The position numbers were made by a program, and so were the translations under genes. This document shows positions 44,448-54,409 of a stretch of DNA of 64,000 nucleotides, one piece after another. Source of the DNA: Lasiodiplodia sp. COLG20 (lineage: Eukaryota > Ascomycota > Dothideomycetes > Botryosphaeriales > Botryosphaeriaceae); contig VNWV01000006.1 of NCBI GenBank assembly GCA_009801085.1, forward strand, positions 372,001-436,000, read 5' to 3'. Under the pieces are notes generated by a model. It saw nothing but the letters and a program-made list of their open reading frames with translations. It did not search any database and was not told the origin of the DNA. Position 1 is the first letter of the stretch. Every line of letters starts with the position of its first letter.

Positions 44448-44709
44448 TAGTGTCATGTAAGGATCCCGGGGGTGCCTCTCACGCACCGCCGTCCCAATGC
44501 GGCAGGCGGCAAAGACTCAGGGCTCCGCCGCCGACGATAATGCACACCCAATCGCAAACGACATGATGCCAACAAATGCGGAGGAGCTCACTTGCCGGGG
44601 TATGGTGGCAAATAAAGCGACCCATGGGGTGAAACATTCCCATTTCCTTCAGTGTGATCCCGTTCGAACATCAGTTTGATTCAGTTGTTTTTGGGTTCCA
44701 TTGAGCTCG

Positions 44710-45839
44710 ATGATGTCGCTACACAACATGAACGAAAATCATTCTTACCGGGACGGCTTGGCGCAATCCATGATCAACCCTGTCTGCGAACCCTACAACC
44801 CAAGAAAGAGACGAAGGGGAATGGAAGGGTCGCAAAATGACATTGCGTGCCATTGGTTGCAAAGAACAATCAGCACAATGAGTCAAGAGATAGAAGAATT
44901 AAGGAACAGGGTTCTGAAACTCGAAGAGCATAACAGTAAGGCTACGATGAAGAAAAGTGCTACAATGAAGGAAAGCGCCACAACGAAGGAAAGCGCCAAC
45001 TACGATTGTCCAGTCCAGGGATGCGAAAAGTCGTTTAACCGCTCAGATTCTCTTTTTCGACATGTGATGAAGCACTCCGGCAGAGGACACAAAGAGTTTG
45101 CTAAAAGATGGAAGAAGAGGCGTTGCTGCGGAAAAGAATATCAGAGGGCCTGTGATTACTTTCGCCATCAGCGGCAAAGGCACACAACTCCTGACTTAGA
45201 TGAAGCCCTTGATGGAGAAAAACGCTGTGAGTACACGATATCTATTATCGAACGGATCTTACTTACAGTGGATTGGATCACTGGTACAGTGAAGCTGACA
45301 AAGTTCTCGACGTGGAAACATTACATTCAACAGAAGGCGTACCGGTGCTAGATTTTGATGAGGGCGAGAGGGACCAAGTTCACTTTGGTCCGACGGCTGC
45401 AGATGAGCACAACGTCGACGATGATTCCGTCATTCAATCTTCGGATATCGATGCGGACGCTGCGGACCATTTCCTCCTCGGTGGAGGCTCGATGGAACAA
45501 CCTCGTTACGTACATCCGCCTCCGCACAGCACTGAGATAGCTTCAAACAGGTTCAGCCCATCGGTCAGCTTCGCATCCATCCAACCTTGTGAGCCACATG
45601 GGTCACAAGCACCTTATCTCAGCAATACAGAGCACAACAATTGGCCACCTACACACAGGCTGTTCGCCGCGGTATCGGAAACGTGTCTAGTTTCGCAATC
45701 ATCTGATGATTCTCCCGCCCAAGCATTGTCAGACTCCCCCATCAATTTTCAGGATTGTTTTCAGTCGTTCGACACGTTCAGTGCAGTCCCATTTAATGCT
45801 CCAGTCATGCGGTATCATGGTGCGGACACAGCTTCGTAG
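44710..45839 (+). CDS. C2H2 zinc-finger protein with leucine-rich coiled coil, 363 aa, 2 exons
   Basis: Exons 44710-45230 and 45269-45839. The donor GTACAC, two codons after the alternative GTGAGT, is the one that keeps frame. A basic patch (NPRKRRRG) may be a nuclear signal. A coiled coil follows (TISTMSQEIEELRNRVLKLE), then a short near-repeat KESATMKESATTKESA. A classical C2H2 finger CPVQGCEKSFNRSDSLFRHV begins near residue 100 and ends in H-x5-H. A second Cys/His unit (CCGKEYQRACDYFRHQRQRH) looks atypical. The C-terminal 190 residues are acidic and disordered, plausible as an activation domain. Probably a DNA-binding regulator encoded as cargo, divergent from the TPR gene. Confidence 0.78.
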
Positions 45840-45919
45840 CTTATATCGGCGAAGGACTTTTACTGCTCCTTTTTAGAATTTTTGGAAACCACCTTTTCGA
45901 TCTGGTTCACTGATTTTTC

Positions 45920-46716
45920 TTACTTTTTTGCTTTCCATACAAGATAATCGCCTGTTCGTACACAATCTTCTGCCAATTCATTCTTGCCATCAAGTGGTTG
46001 ATACACACGCTTCAAATATCCGGTCCATATGTAGGAGACATGGACTGTAAGGGCTTTCATGGGAGGCTCTCCCTCAAGAAAGGGCGTTGATCGCAGGAGC
46101 CAATGGTGACACATGAAGCTTAGCGTTTGTTAGCAAAATGGAAATACTCGGCTCGGGAGTTCTTACATATCACCTCCATTGGCCTTCACGGCTACTACCT
46201 CGCTAGCAGAGCTGTTGCGAGAACTCTTGTCGACATCGACTCTCCATGAGACGCTCGTATCGCCTCCAAGGTGAACGCACATGGCCCCAACGAACCCTTC
46301 ATCTGAAAGCATCTGTTTCCATGAACCATCACGGCCGATCTGTCCGTTTTCGACACCAGCTTCGTACGGGTAGCTGCCGGTAATCAAAAAATCATCGTTA
46401 CGAGCCGCAAAAAGAACCACTCGAACCGCCTACAGCCTTGTCAGCTCTTCTGATGCCACAATATGTAAAAACGAAAAAGAAAAAAGAGGAGGAAGAGGAA
46501 ACAGCCAGCTTTCACCTCGTTCAGTATGATTTCTCGACGGGTCCCTATCCCAGATGCATGCGTATCAGAGTCCCGATCCCAAAGAACGCTACCTGGCACC
46601 GAAGTGGCCTGTCTTAGAACTATGCAGCCATCGGCTTCGAAAGCGCGCAGTACTCCCTTCAGATCATTTCTCAGCGAGATCTCTTCTCCATCCAGCTTTG
46701 CCACCTTTAAGTCCAT
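45920..46716 (-). CDS. Conserved-looking protein of unknown function, 220 aa, 3 exons
   Basis: Exons 46716-46516, 46429-46167 and 46118-45920, all in frame. No domain recognised. The first exon ends REIILNE and continues AVRVVLFAARNDDF. The second exon holds a Gly/Asp-rich stretch (VGAMCVHLGGDTSVSWRVDV). The last exon is aromatic and basic (MCHHWLLRSTPFLEG, SYIWTGYLKRVYQPL). The sequence looks like a folded, cytosolic protein rather than random translation: even composition, no low complexity. Convergent with the C2H2 gene, 80 bp apart. Confidence 0.6.
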
Positions 46717-47066
46717 GTGTGCTCTCTACACTTGGTGAGTGTCTGCTTCGTGGGGCTTCCTGATCAAAACTCGTATTGGTGTTGCGGGGGCTATAGAAGT
46801 GGGGTAAGAGAATTTCACATTACGTAATTCGCTCGGTTGGCGAAGTTAATCTGCGCTCCCAGAAGCTTCGTAGATACTATTGCGGGGAGGAAAATAGAAG
46901 TAGGCGTAAACACTCAGGTCAAAGAAAAATAAACACAGCTAAAAAAAAAAAAAGCATATAGAGTACAAGAGCAGAAAACAAACGGCTGTTTCATCCATCC
47001 GGTATTATAACAACTTCAACTCATATAGTATAAGCGTAAACATTGGAACCAAGCAAATCAAAGAAG
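46717..47066. other. Intergenic, AT-rich
   Basis: 350 bp upstream of the 220-aa gene and downstream of the membrane-protein gene; A-rich run at about 46939-46952. Nothing recognisable. Confidence 0.5.
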
Positions 47067-47763
47067 TTAAAGCCTACAGTCATCAGCACTGCCCTTTCTC
47101 CAGTTCTTCGTACTCACCCAAAGTGGCCGTATTGAACACCAAGCTTCCTCAAAGGGCAAGCTAAGAAGAGATATCAGCGACCCACACGTCATGATGACGT
47201 AGAAGCAGCATTGATACAGGCTTCTATCCAGAAGAACCGACGAAACTACTGTAAGCGAGAGATATTGTGCTGTGACTTCAGCGAGGAAGACGCCCATTAG
47301 AGAAGTTGTATGGTAGGGTTGCGTTCTATACGTCGTCAGTCATGTTATTTCAGCAGGACTCGAAGACCAATTATTGGGTTTCTATGCATTTGCCTTACCC
47401 GAGTAGGAATGCTAAAACGAATTGCGTGACAGTAAGTAGACGAGCGGTCTGAGTAAGCTGGAAGATGAGCGCCGAGTATTTCCGTGGAACAAACATTTGG
47501 TTCAGCTGTTCGAACTGCACCAATTAGCTTGTATTACGGATAATATAGATGGAGAATACCTGAGCAAGAACGGCCGTACTAATCAGCAAGGAAAGAAGAG
47601 TAAATAGAAGTCCATCAACGTTCGGCTGGCATGCACTTGTAATTGATGCGACTACAAGAAAGCTGATGTTCAGATCGTAGCCTATAGTAGCGATCGGGTG
47701 CTTGCGTTTCTCAAGCCACGCAGAAGTAGCCAGCGTACAAACAAGTAAAATCAAAAGAAACAT
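47067..47763 (-). CDS. Small multi-pass membrane protein, 189 aa, 3 exons
   Basis: Exons 47763-47560, 47505-47399 and 47325-47067. The start is the first in-frame ATG after the upstream repeat array (MFLLILLVCTLATSAW). About four to five hydrophobic segments are visible: residues 1-17, IGYDLNISFLVVASITSA, GLLFTLLSLLISTAVLA, VTQFVLAFLLG and CCFYVIMTCGSLISLLSL. No signature of a transporter or receptor family was recognised. It could miss an upstream exon because the sequence before the ATG is also hydrophobic in frame but lacks an ATG. Function unknown. Confidence 0.58.
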
Positions 47764-47902
47764 AGTTGTAGATATCGTAGCAAGGCGTGTGAGGTTAAAT
47801 CTTAGCAATTAATTAAATAGCTTGCGAGGAAAACTTCTAGCCGTTGTATTATAGATTTTAGTTCCGTTCCGTCTACCCTTCATTCTCGTACCCATTTTAG
47901 CC

Positions 47903-48143
47903 TCATTTTGGACCACGTTTTAGACCACATGTTGGTCCACATTTTGGTCCACATTCTGGTCCGCATTCTGGTCCACATTCTGGTCCGCATTCTAGTCCAC
48001 ATTCTAGTCCACATTCTAGTCCACATGTTGGTCCACATTCTGGTCCACATTCTAGTCCACATGTTGGTCCACATGTTGGTCCACATTCTGGTCCACATTC
48101 TAGTCCACATTCTAGTCCACATTCTAGTCCACATTCTAGTCCC
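47903..48143. repeat. 12-bp minisatellite, about 20 units
   Basis: Tandem units of the type GGTCCACATTCT with variants at a few positions (GGTCCGCATTCT, AGTCCACATTCT, GGTCCACATGTT). The unit is a multiple of three, so all frames stay open and both strands can be read as MWTR/LVHI peptide repeats; I regard those as artefacts. Degenerate units occur at the left end (TTTTGGACCAC). Confidence 0.92.
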
Positions 48144-48495
48144 TAGCCGCTACCTGTTTAGTACTTGTTTGTCCTTAATTATTATTCTAACGATTAAGAA
48201 ATTATGTTTTCTCTAATCTTGTAAGTATTATCGGGTACGAATTCGAGACTATTAGATAATAAGGCGTAGTATATGTCTTATATTAACGCCAACATTCGCA
48301 TTTCTGACTAGTATGGAAATAAAGACAGCATTTGTCATCATGTAACGACACTAAAAGAAAAAAGCGGTAGATTGAAATGAAGAATTGAATGCACCGTCGA
48401 GGGTGGTTGATCGTACTGCAGTATGTTGCGGTACACCATCTGTAACTGGCTGCTTTTTGTCGCTGTTCTGATTTTCCTCTTACTCGATTCGCTGA

Positions 48496-48502
48496 TATAT
48501 AA
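48496..48502 (+). promoter_or_regulatory. TATA element for the small Cys protein gene
   Basis: TATATAA, 110 bp upstream of ATG 48606. It lies inside the longer open frame beginning at 48423, which argues that translation starts at 48606 and not upstream. Confidence 0.5.
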
Positions 48503-48605
48503 GGACGGCCAGACCCGACAAAAATCTATTCATTCAAGCACCTTCGATAACAACTCCCTCAATTTGCCGCTTTCAAATTCATCCATTTTCACGACAGCCT
48601 TCACC

Positions 48606-48899
48606 ATGTGCTACATAGAGCCAGCAACACCAAGAACCTACAAGTGCGGACACACCGTGAACGATCCACCGAAAGACACAGAAAGGATGTGCCAAGATGC
48701 CATTGCAAGAGGCACGTGGTGTGAAGGTCCGTTCGAGAGGGCGAGCAAGGGCTCAAGCCATACCCGTCAATTTTATTGTCCCGGATGTCGCCCCAGCAAA
48801 AAGGAGCCTGGCCCCAAAGATGACAATGAAGGCACGGGTTCGGGCGGGTCAACCTCCACCATGCAGGTGCAACAGCCAGGAATCACCTCTAGTGCTTAG
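48606..48899 (+). CDS. Small Cys-rich protein of unknown function, 97 aa
   Basis: The ATG at 48606 has a strong context (CTTCACCATGTG) and follows a TATA box. The protein (MCYIEPATPRTYKCGHTVND..) has Cys/His positions spaced like a small metal-binding or disulfide fold: C2, C14-x-H16, C30, C39, and CPGC near residue 59. A disordered Gly/Ser-rich tail follows. Small proteins with a YxCGH...C...C...C..C pattern are common in Pezizomycotina and uncharacterised. No signal peptide when started here. The same frame is open 61 codons further upstream with a hydrophobic segment, so a longer membrane-anchored form starting at 48423 is the alternative. Confidence 0.6.
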   Translation: MCYIEPATPRTYKCGHTVNDPPKDTERMCQDAIARGTWCEGPFERASKGSSHTRQFYCPGCRPSKKEPGPKDDNEGTGSGGSTSTMQVQQPGITSSA

Positions 48900-49960
48900 T
48901 TTGCCAGGTATAGCAACCCTCGGATCATCACAGCGCCAAGCTAACAATATTACGTCAAGAATCATGTAGATCGATATTCTTCAACTCTGACAGCCATTTC
49001 TCGGCCGTTTGTTTCTTTCCTTTTCCTGAGAAGTGTTTGACAGTGCAGTCAAGCGGAAGGCGATTAAATTGAGTCTACTTGAGCGAGTGTGCGGACATTT
49101 CGGATCTTCTTGTTTTTACTTACATCGCTCCTTTATCAAATATTTTCCATAGTCTTAAATCTCATTTTTACAAACCAGTACTTGATACTAGTCGTTGTCT
49201 TTTGGGTTTGGAGAGTAACGCGGCACTGCAGGGGCTGAAAGCAAGAGACAAACTCAATTTGCTCTCAGACCCTGAGTACAGATTTGTAGCACGCACATGT
49301 GCCGCATATCGCGCATGGTGTAGAAATCTAAAGCGCTCGTAGCCTTCATGTGCGTTGGCTTCATTTCAAGTGACTGCTCGCTTTGCACGTACTAGGAAAA
49401 TGAGGCAAACAAGCGAACGAGTGGCCAATCGCGGACTAAGCCGAAGAACCTTGGTAGAGAGTCGGCTAAAGTCTGAGAACATATGCGCGCTGCTTCTTAC
49501 AGGCAACAAGGCAGTCGTTCGGGAAGTCTGACACTGCAGTAGTGTGCGCAGGTGGTCTGATTTAGGGTGAGATGCGTTAGGACTAGTTTCCTTGGGGATC
49601 AGCCAGCCATGTTAGGTGGGGACAAGGGGATCCTTGCGCCGAGCTGGAAGCTACCTAGGCTCTAGGCGGCGCAATTACCGTTCGAGCTCCCAGTCACGCG
49701 AAAGATCAACAGAGCGGGCGGTCCCAGGCAACGGAAGACCAGGATTCGGTTTTAAGTACTCAGCAATGGATAAGCGCAGTAAGAGGCGATTGTGATGACA
49801 GATGCTTGCTAGGCACGCCGTCGTAGCGCCAAACGACTTTCGGGCGTTGCGCACGCGCCGTTGCCCGCAAATACCCAAGAGCTGTCTCGGAGGAATATTA
49901 ATCCGAGGTGACCTGCCACCGCTTAAGTAGCGCCATCTGCTGGCGTTTTCTTTGTCCACC
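48900..49960. other. Gene-free spacer
   Basis: 1.06 kb. One 87-codon frame (49079-49342) lacks any ATG and is not supported. No repeats or RNA genes seen. Confidence 0.45.
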
Positions 49961-50728
49961 ATGCGGCAAACCAAGCAGGTACACGACCTTGTACTTCATT
50001 CTTCTCCAAACATGGCTTCCCCTCAACGTTTGCGCCTCGTCGGCATGGGATCATTTGCGGATGTCGTAAAGATCTCAGATGGTCGAGTCCGAAAGGTACC
50101 GAAAATTTATCCCGAAGACGATCCCGAGCTGGCCTATTCCAATTTCGTAAACCGTGAAGAACTCAAAAACGAAAAGACAATCTACGAGCGCCTGGAGCAT
50201 CACGATGGAATCATTCGTTGCTTCAAAGCCCTGGACGGATCGATCGAGCTGGAGCTGGCAACTCATGGCGACTTGGAGAAATATATCCGAACCAAGCCCA
50301 TGCCATCTCGGTCATTCAGACAGAAATGGATCCGATCACTGGCAGAGGCCTTTGCCTACGTGCATGCATGCAGGGTAGTTGTCCAAGATGTCGCCCTCCG
50401 CAATATTCTCGTCCATCATGCCGCTTTAAAACTTTGCGATTTCGGCGACTCCTCCTTACTACCAAAGGATACCGACATGTCACGCTTTTGCGCGAGCCAG
50501 ACCACGCCACAAATTGAGATTCTTCATGTAGGGTCCGTCTTCTATTCCATCGCCAGTTGGGAACCTTTTATGTACGACTATTACGAGAACGAGCGTTTTC
50601 CAGAAGCCAAAGAGCTACGTCCGACAGATGGCCTCCCGTTCGCGAATGTCATACAAAGGTGCTGGAATGGGGAATATGCCAGCATGGAGGCTTTGAGAAA
50701 GGACGTCCTTGATACGAAAGAGGAATGA
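49961..50728 (+). CDS. Small protein-kinase-fold protein, 255 aa
   Basis: Intronless, start at ATG 49961 (alternative 50012). Kinase features: glycine loop LVGMGSFADVVKI, candidate Lys in GRVRKVPKIY, catalytic-loop equivalent VVQDVALRNILV (the His of HRD is replaced by Gln, Asp and Asn are kept) and CDFGDSS for the DFG motif. The C-lobe is shortened and ends after CWNGEYASMEALRKDV, so the protein is at the lower size limit of a kinase domain. Such minimal kinases are frequent in fungal accessory regions. Catalytic activity is possible, because Lys, Asp, Asn and DFG are all present. Substrate unknown. Confidence 0.82.
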   Translation: MRQTKQVHDLVLHSSPNMASPQRLRLVGMGSFADVVKISDGRVRKVPKIYPEDDPELAYSNFVNREELKNEKTIYERLEHHDGIIRCFKALDGSIELELATHGDLEKYIRTKPMPSRSFRQKWIRSLAEAFAYVHACRVVVQDVALRNILVHHAALKLCDFGDSSLLPKDTDMSRFCASQTTPQIEILHVGSVFYSIASWEPFMYDYYENERFPEAKELRPTDGLPFANVIQRCWNGEYASMEALRKDVLDTKEE

Positions 50729-51006
50729 GCGCCATTTATGTAGTTGAGTATAAATGATGAGTTCTGCCAACCGGAATCTTGATCTGTCCATGAACGAAAC
50801 AGTCTTTCGTTTCTATCGTTCCATGGCGCGTTCCACTATGATTAAAAAAAGAAAGTTCTTTAGCAATTGCTTCTCACATTACACTAATGATATATGCAAG
50901 TACATAAATTTGTACTACAACGCATGATGCGAAACGTGGTAAACCATTCAAAGCTACATTGCCTAACCCGCAGTAGAAATATGATGAAAACAACGATTCA
51001 TAGTCT

Positions 51007-51710
51007 CTATGACGAGCTTTGAGAATACTCCGATGTAGGAGACCGGACCGAGGACTTTGAGCCATTCTGCAGCTTGGTATACGTTGAAGAAGAGCCCTCT
51101 AAGATCCTATTAAGTCGCGATAGCTTACGTCGAAGGACCTGTATCTGGCGCTCCTTAGGTGCAGATGCGTCCAGGTTGAATTTTTCCTATGCAGACGTTA
51201 AAATATAGGTCGCTAAGGATGTTGCGGACTTACTTTGTTCTCTAGCCGTTGGATCCTACCACTCAATATAAAGAGTCTAGTCTCAAGTGACTTCTTCTCA
51301 TCATAACACTGCCGCAGCTGGCCACTGCATCTTTGGTATGCCGCAGCCCAGTTGGCCGCCATACTTTTTTGGTAGCACAATTCCCCCTCCAGTTCCTTGT
51401 TTTTCTGGTTCTCTACTTGGAGAGCTAGCAGTGTTTTCGCATGCGACTCCTTTTCCAGCTCAAGCTCTGCAGACAGGGAGTAGGAAGAAGACGCATCAAA
51501 CCAAGAACTGTACACTTCAGGCTCCGCTCCAAGGGCGAGACCGTTCGGCAATGCCATTTCGTTCGAGTATGGATGGTCATATGCTGGTGGAGACCCGATA
51601 AGAGGGCACGACTCGGTGTCATCGGTCATGCTTGAACGTGAATAACTGCGGCTCGGCTGAAGTGGGTGGAGATGAGGGTGTTGCGGAAATCGAATCTCTG
51701 CCCTCGGCAT
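51007..51710 (-). CDS. Coiled-coil protein, 218 aa, 2 exons
   Basis: Exons 51710-51234 and 51186-51007, phase-0 junction (RLENK to EKFNLDA). An N-terminal Pro/Ser-rich disordered part (about 1-80) leads into a long heptad-type helix: SLSAELELEKESHAKTLLAL, NQKNKELEGELCYQKSM, YDEKKSLETRLFILSGRIQ. After the intron the helix continues (ERQIQVLRRKLSRLNRILEG) and ends in a Ser-rich tail. Probable homo- or hetero-oligomer scaffold; no family recognised. A shorter start at the Met of MTDDTESCPL is possible. Confidence 0.65.
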
Positions 51711-52048
51711 ACCGGTGTTCCTGTTGTGCGCACGTAGATTTTCCTTCTCTTAAATAATTAGTATAATAATAATGATTCTGACTAAACATCTAGTTTGTAG
51801 CGCCGTTTAAGCGCTGGGGCGAGATTGCAGGGCTCCGTGGCGGCTTTTAACCGTGGCCCCACTTTCCATCGCCCCAAGCGCCCGATTTCCCCCCAGTCTT
51901 TCACGTACCGCGCGGCTTCATAGAACAGAGCGGGACACTGCTTTCCGGATACCCACCTTCAGTACTGAGATAAGCCTCTAGCACGACGATAATTTGTGTT
52001 GCACGCCCCCCGACTGTTCTCTTGCTTCCACGCCAGTCTTCTGTTGCA
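51711..52048. other. Divergent promoter region
   Basis: 338 bp between the coiled-coil gene (minus) and the pseudokinase gene (plus). No element identified with confidence. Confidence 0.45.
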
Positions 52049-53220
52049 ATGGATTCAACCGTCATTCAAGATGCATTCAGTCGCCATCCTCGACCACAAG
52101 CTCCGTCTGTACCTACACACAGTGCCCTTCTCCGCCAGAAGGTAAACTCCGAACCGCCTAAGGCTCTCCAAAACCCCCCTGTGGCATACATACCACCGAA
52201 AATTTCTAGTGATGAATCCGCCGTGCTCATACGCGAATACACCAAAAGCCTAGACATTCCAAGTCCATCTTCTGAAGTGGAAACCGTCAGCAACCGTGAT
52301 CCGTGGACGAGCCTCGAACGTCTGGGAACTTTAATGCAAGGAAATCTGAAGCTAATTCTTTGCGTTACGCGACACGCTCCACAAGCACTGAGGATGCTAA
52401 AAGTGCTTTGCGATAGTACAGCTCTGGAAGAGGTCCGAATAGTCCAAAAATCCGCTCATCCAAACATCATTCGCCTGTTGGATGCTTTCCGCCATGAATC
52501 GGATATCTATCTTGAGCTTGAATACTCCAGAATTACATTGGAGGATATCTTGAGTGTCAGCAAGCGCCTGGAGGAACCTCACGTCAAATTCATTGCCTAT
52601 TCAGTGAGTACTCTCTGTGTATGATAAGAAATGCGCTAACTCGTACGAGCTCTTCTCTGCACTGAAACACATATGCTCCCAGGCGATTTTACATGGAAAT
52701 ATTACCCTCCGAGCAGTGAGGCTAGTTAATGGCATGAGAATAGTCCTCTGTAAGTAATTCATCATCTTAACTTGGAAACAAGTGAAAATTACTACGCTGA
52801 CTAGCTTGTAGCGGACTTCAACCAAGCTCAAGAGTATACCGGTACACTCCCAAACACTGATTTCGATGATTTTGGCCTGGTCCTCCTGCAGTGTATGGAT
52901 GGCGAGGTAGACAGGTTCAAAAGAGATGTGAAGAGCGTCCGTAAGCAGAGAGCTGCAAACAAGGTATTTGGCCTTCGAAACCCTGAGCCCTGGAGTGGCT
53001 CCAAGCAGCTGGTAGACTTCCTGGACGAGCTGTTCAACCAGGATAAAAGCGTCATGATGAAGATTGAAAAACCAGTAAGTCCAAATGCGTTGACCAATTT
53101 CACAACCTCAGCTAAACAAAGAAGCATCCATATGTTCGGAACGAGAGTCAACCGGTGGACATGTCTCATTTTATTGAATTGGCCATGTTGGAATGCTTTT
53201 CCCATTGGACACCGGCATAG
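52049..53220 (+). CDS. Kinase-like protein, probable pseudokinase, 338 aa, 4 exons
   Basis: Exons 52049-52603, 52650-52749, 52812-53074 and 53122-53220; introns 46-62 nt, all phases consistent. A disordered Pro-rich N-terminus (about 1-80) precedes a kinase-fold domain: ALRMLKVLCDS (VAVK position), ALEEVRIVQKSAHPNIIRLL, DIYLELEYSRITLEDIL. The catalytic loop reads LHGNITLRAVRLV, so the HRD Asp is Asn. The DFG position reads LSDFNQA, lacking the Gly. The C-lobe ends KHPYVRNESQPVDMSHFIEL. Loss of the catalytic Asp makes catalysis unlikely, so this is probably a pseudokinase. It lies 1.3 kb from another small kinase-like gene in the same region. Confidence 0.75.
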
Positions 53221-53559
53221 CCAGAAACGTTTGTACCCCGAGTAGCGCAAACAACGTCAGATATTGTCTAGCTAGTACTAGGTGGCTCATCTATGAGGAA
53301 TTGAGATTCACAAGTAGCACTTGAAACTGCATTGCGTACGTCTTTATTGACGTCGAATTCTACATCCAAGATCCACCGCTAGCCATTGTCGTTCACTCTC
53401 AGTTCCAGCATACTTGAAACTACATTCCCTTGGAGTGGGAGAGCCTGTCTACGAGAGAATACACAGCATGCCATCGACACTGTATGTTATAGAACTTAGC
53501 TGCGAATCTTAAGGTGTACAAGTAATTGACATTTGCAACTACAGTGAAAGTACGTTATT
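53221..53559. other. Convergent intergenic region
   Basis: 339 bp between convergent genes; no feature seen. Confidence 0.5.
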
Positions 53560-53886
53560 TTATTCCATATCAACCTGCAGTCCTATGAAGATACCAAGTT
53601 CGCGTCGCTTCATAAAAAGTCGCCTTGAGTCGCTCATTTGTCGAAACGCCTCTTCGTCCCAGTTCATACGACGAGAATACAGACAAGTAAACATGTCTGG
53701 TTCTGACTGCGAGTAGAACAGTGCCATACTGTCTATGTCGGCTTCATTTAAAAGCCAAAATTCGAGTATAGTCTTTGGAAAGCGTGGGTGGGGGCACCCA
53801 ATTGGTAAGCCGATAACTGGATGAAGTCGAGTCTTTAGGAATTCAATTCTAGTGGAGAGGTCTGAATCATCCGGCGAATTTTGCAT
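53560..53886 (-). CDS. Small conserved-type fungal protein, 108 aa
   Basis: Start at ATG 53886 (MQNSPDDSDLSTRIEFLKTR). The C-terminal half, with an aromatic FY...MNWDEEAFRQM segment followed by RRLFMKRRELGIFIGL, resembles a motif I associate with many uncharacterised Dothideomycete and Sordariomycete accessory proteins (Trp-Asp-Glu ... Lys-Arg-Arg ... Gly-x-Phe-Ile-Gly-Leu). In those the segment forms the C-terminus of longer proteins, so this copy is either a short paralogue or a fragment. Function unknown. Confidence 0.55.
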   Translation of the reverse strand: MQNSPDDSDLSTRIEFLKTRLHPVIGLPIGCPHPRFPKTILEFWLLNEADIDSMALFYSQSEPDMFTCLYSRRMNWDEEAFRQMSDSRRLFMKRRELGIFIGLQVDME

Positions 53887-54409
53887 AGTAGACAATTAAC
53901 GAGCTGATTTTATCGTATAATAGCAGCTGAGGAATCACAGTCGGTTGATACGGGCAGATATAGCTGTTGATATAATGTATCTTAAGCGTCAATTTATTCT
54001 CTATTATATACTCGTAGAGAGAAATCCGTTTTTCGTTATTTATTCAGCCTGTTTCTAATTATAACGTATAAACTATCTCGTCGTAGAACTATCTATTTTT
54101 GTATAGCCGCTTATAAGCGTAGTTTAAAAATTTTATTATCATATTTATTCTGAATATAGTTATTATAATAATTAACATTATCATTATTAACATTATCATT
54201 ATTATCATCATTATCATTACCGTCAACTTTATTATGATTATTATTATTATCAACAATTAAACCCATCCTGACGGCGCTTACTACGTGGCAGATATATTTG
54301 TAAAGTATATTTAAAGAAGGGTAGAAATGTTAAATAAAGGTAAGTAGACTTAGACTTTACGCCGCTATCAACCCACCAGATTGTATCTTCAAGAGCCAGC
54401 GGTACAGCA
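53887..54409. other. AT-rich spacer with a low-complexity island
   Basis: 523 bp. Around 54130-54260 the sequence consists of ATTAACATTATC/ATTATCAAC-type words. Remaining sequence is AT-rich with TA-rich degeneration that could reflect RIP. No gene. Confidence 0.6.

Larger units (their letters stand above)
47764..48605. other. Spacer containing a 12-bp minisatellite and the promoter of the small Cys protein
   Basis: Holds the array described separately (about 47903-48143), AT-rich flank, and a TATATAA element at 48496-48502 upstream of the gene starting at 48606. Confidence 0.55.

Noticed and set aside
47903..48143. Possible CRISPR array
   Set aside because: Contiguous 12-bp tandem units without unique spacers, in a fungal genome.
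47880..48216. Repeat peptides MWTR (minus) and LVHI (plus)
   Set aside because: Products of translating a 12-bp minisatellite; the unit length keeps every frame open.
49079..49342. 87-codon plus-strand frame
   Set aside because: Contains no ATG at all; begins only with TTG.
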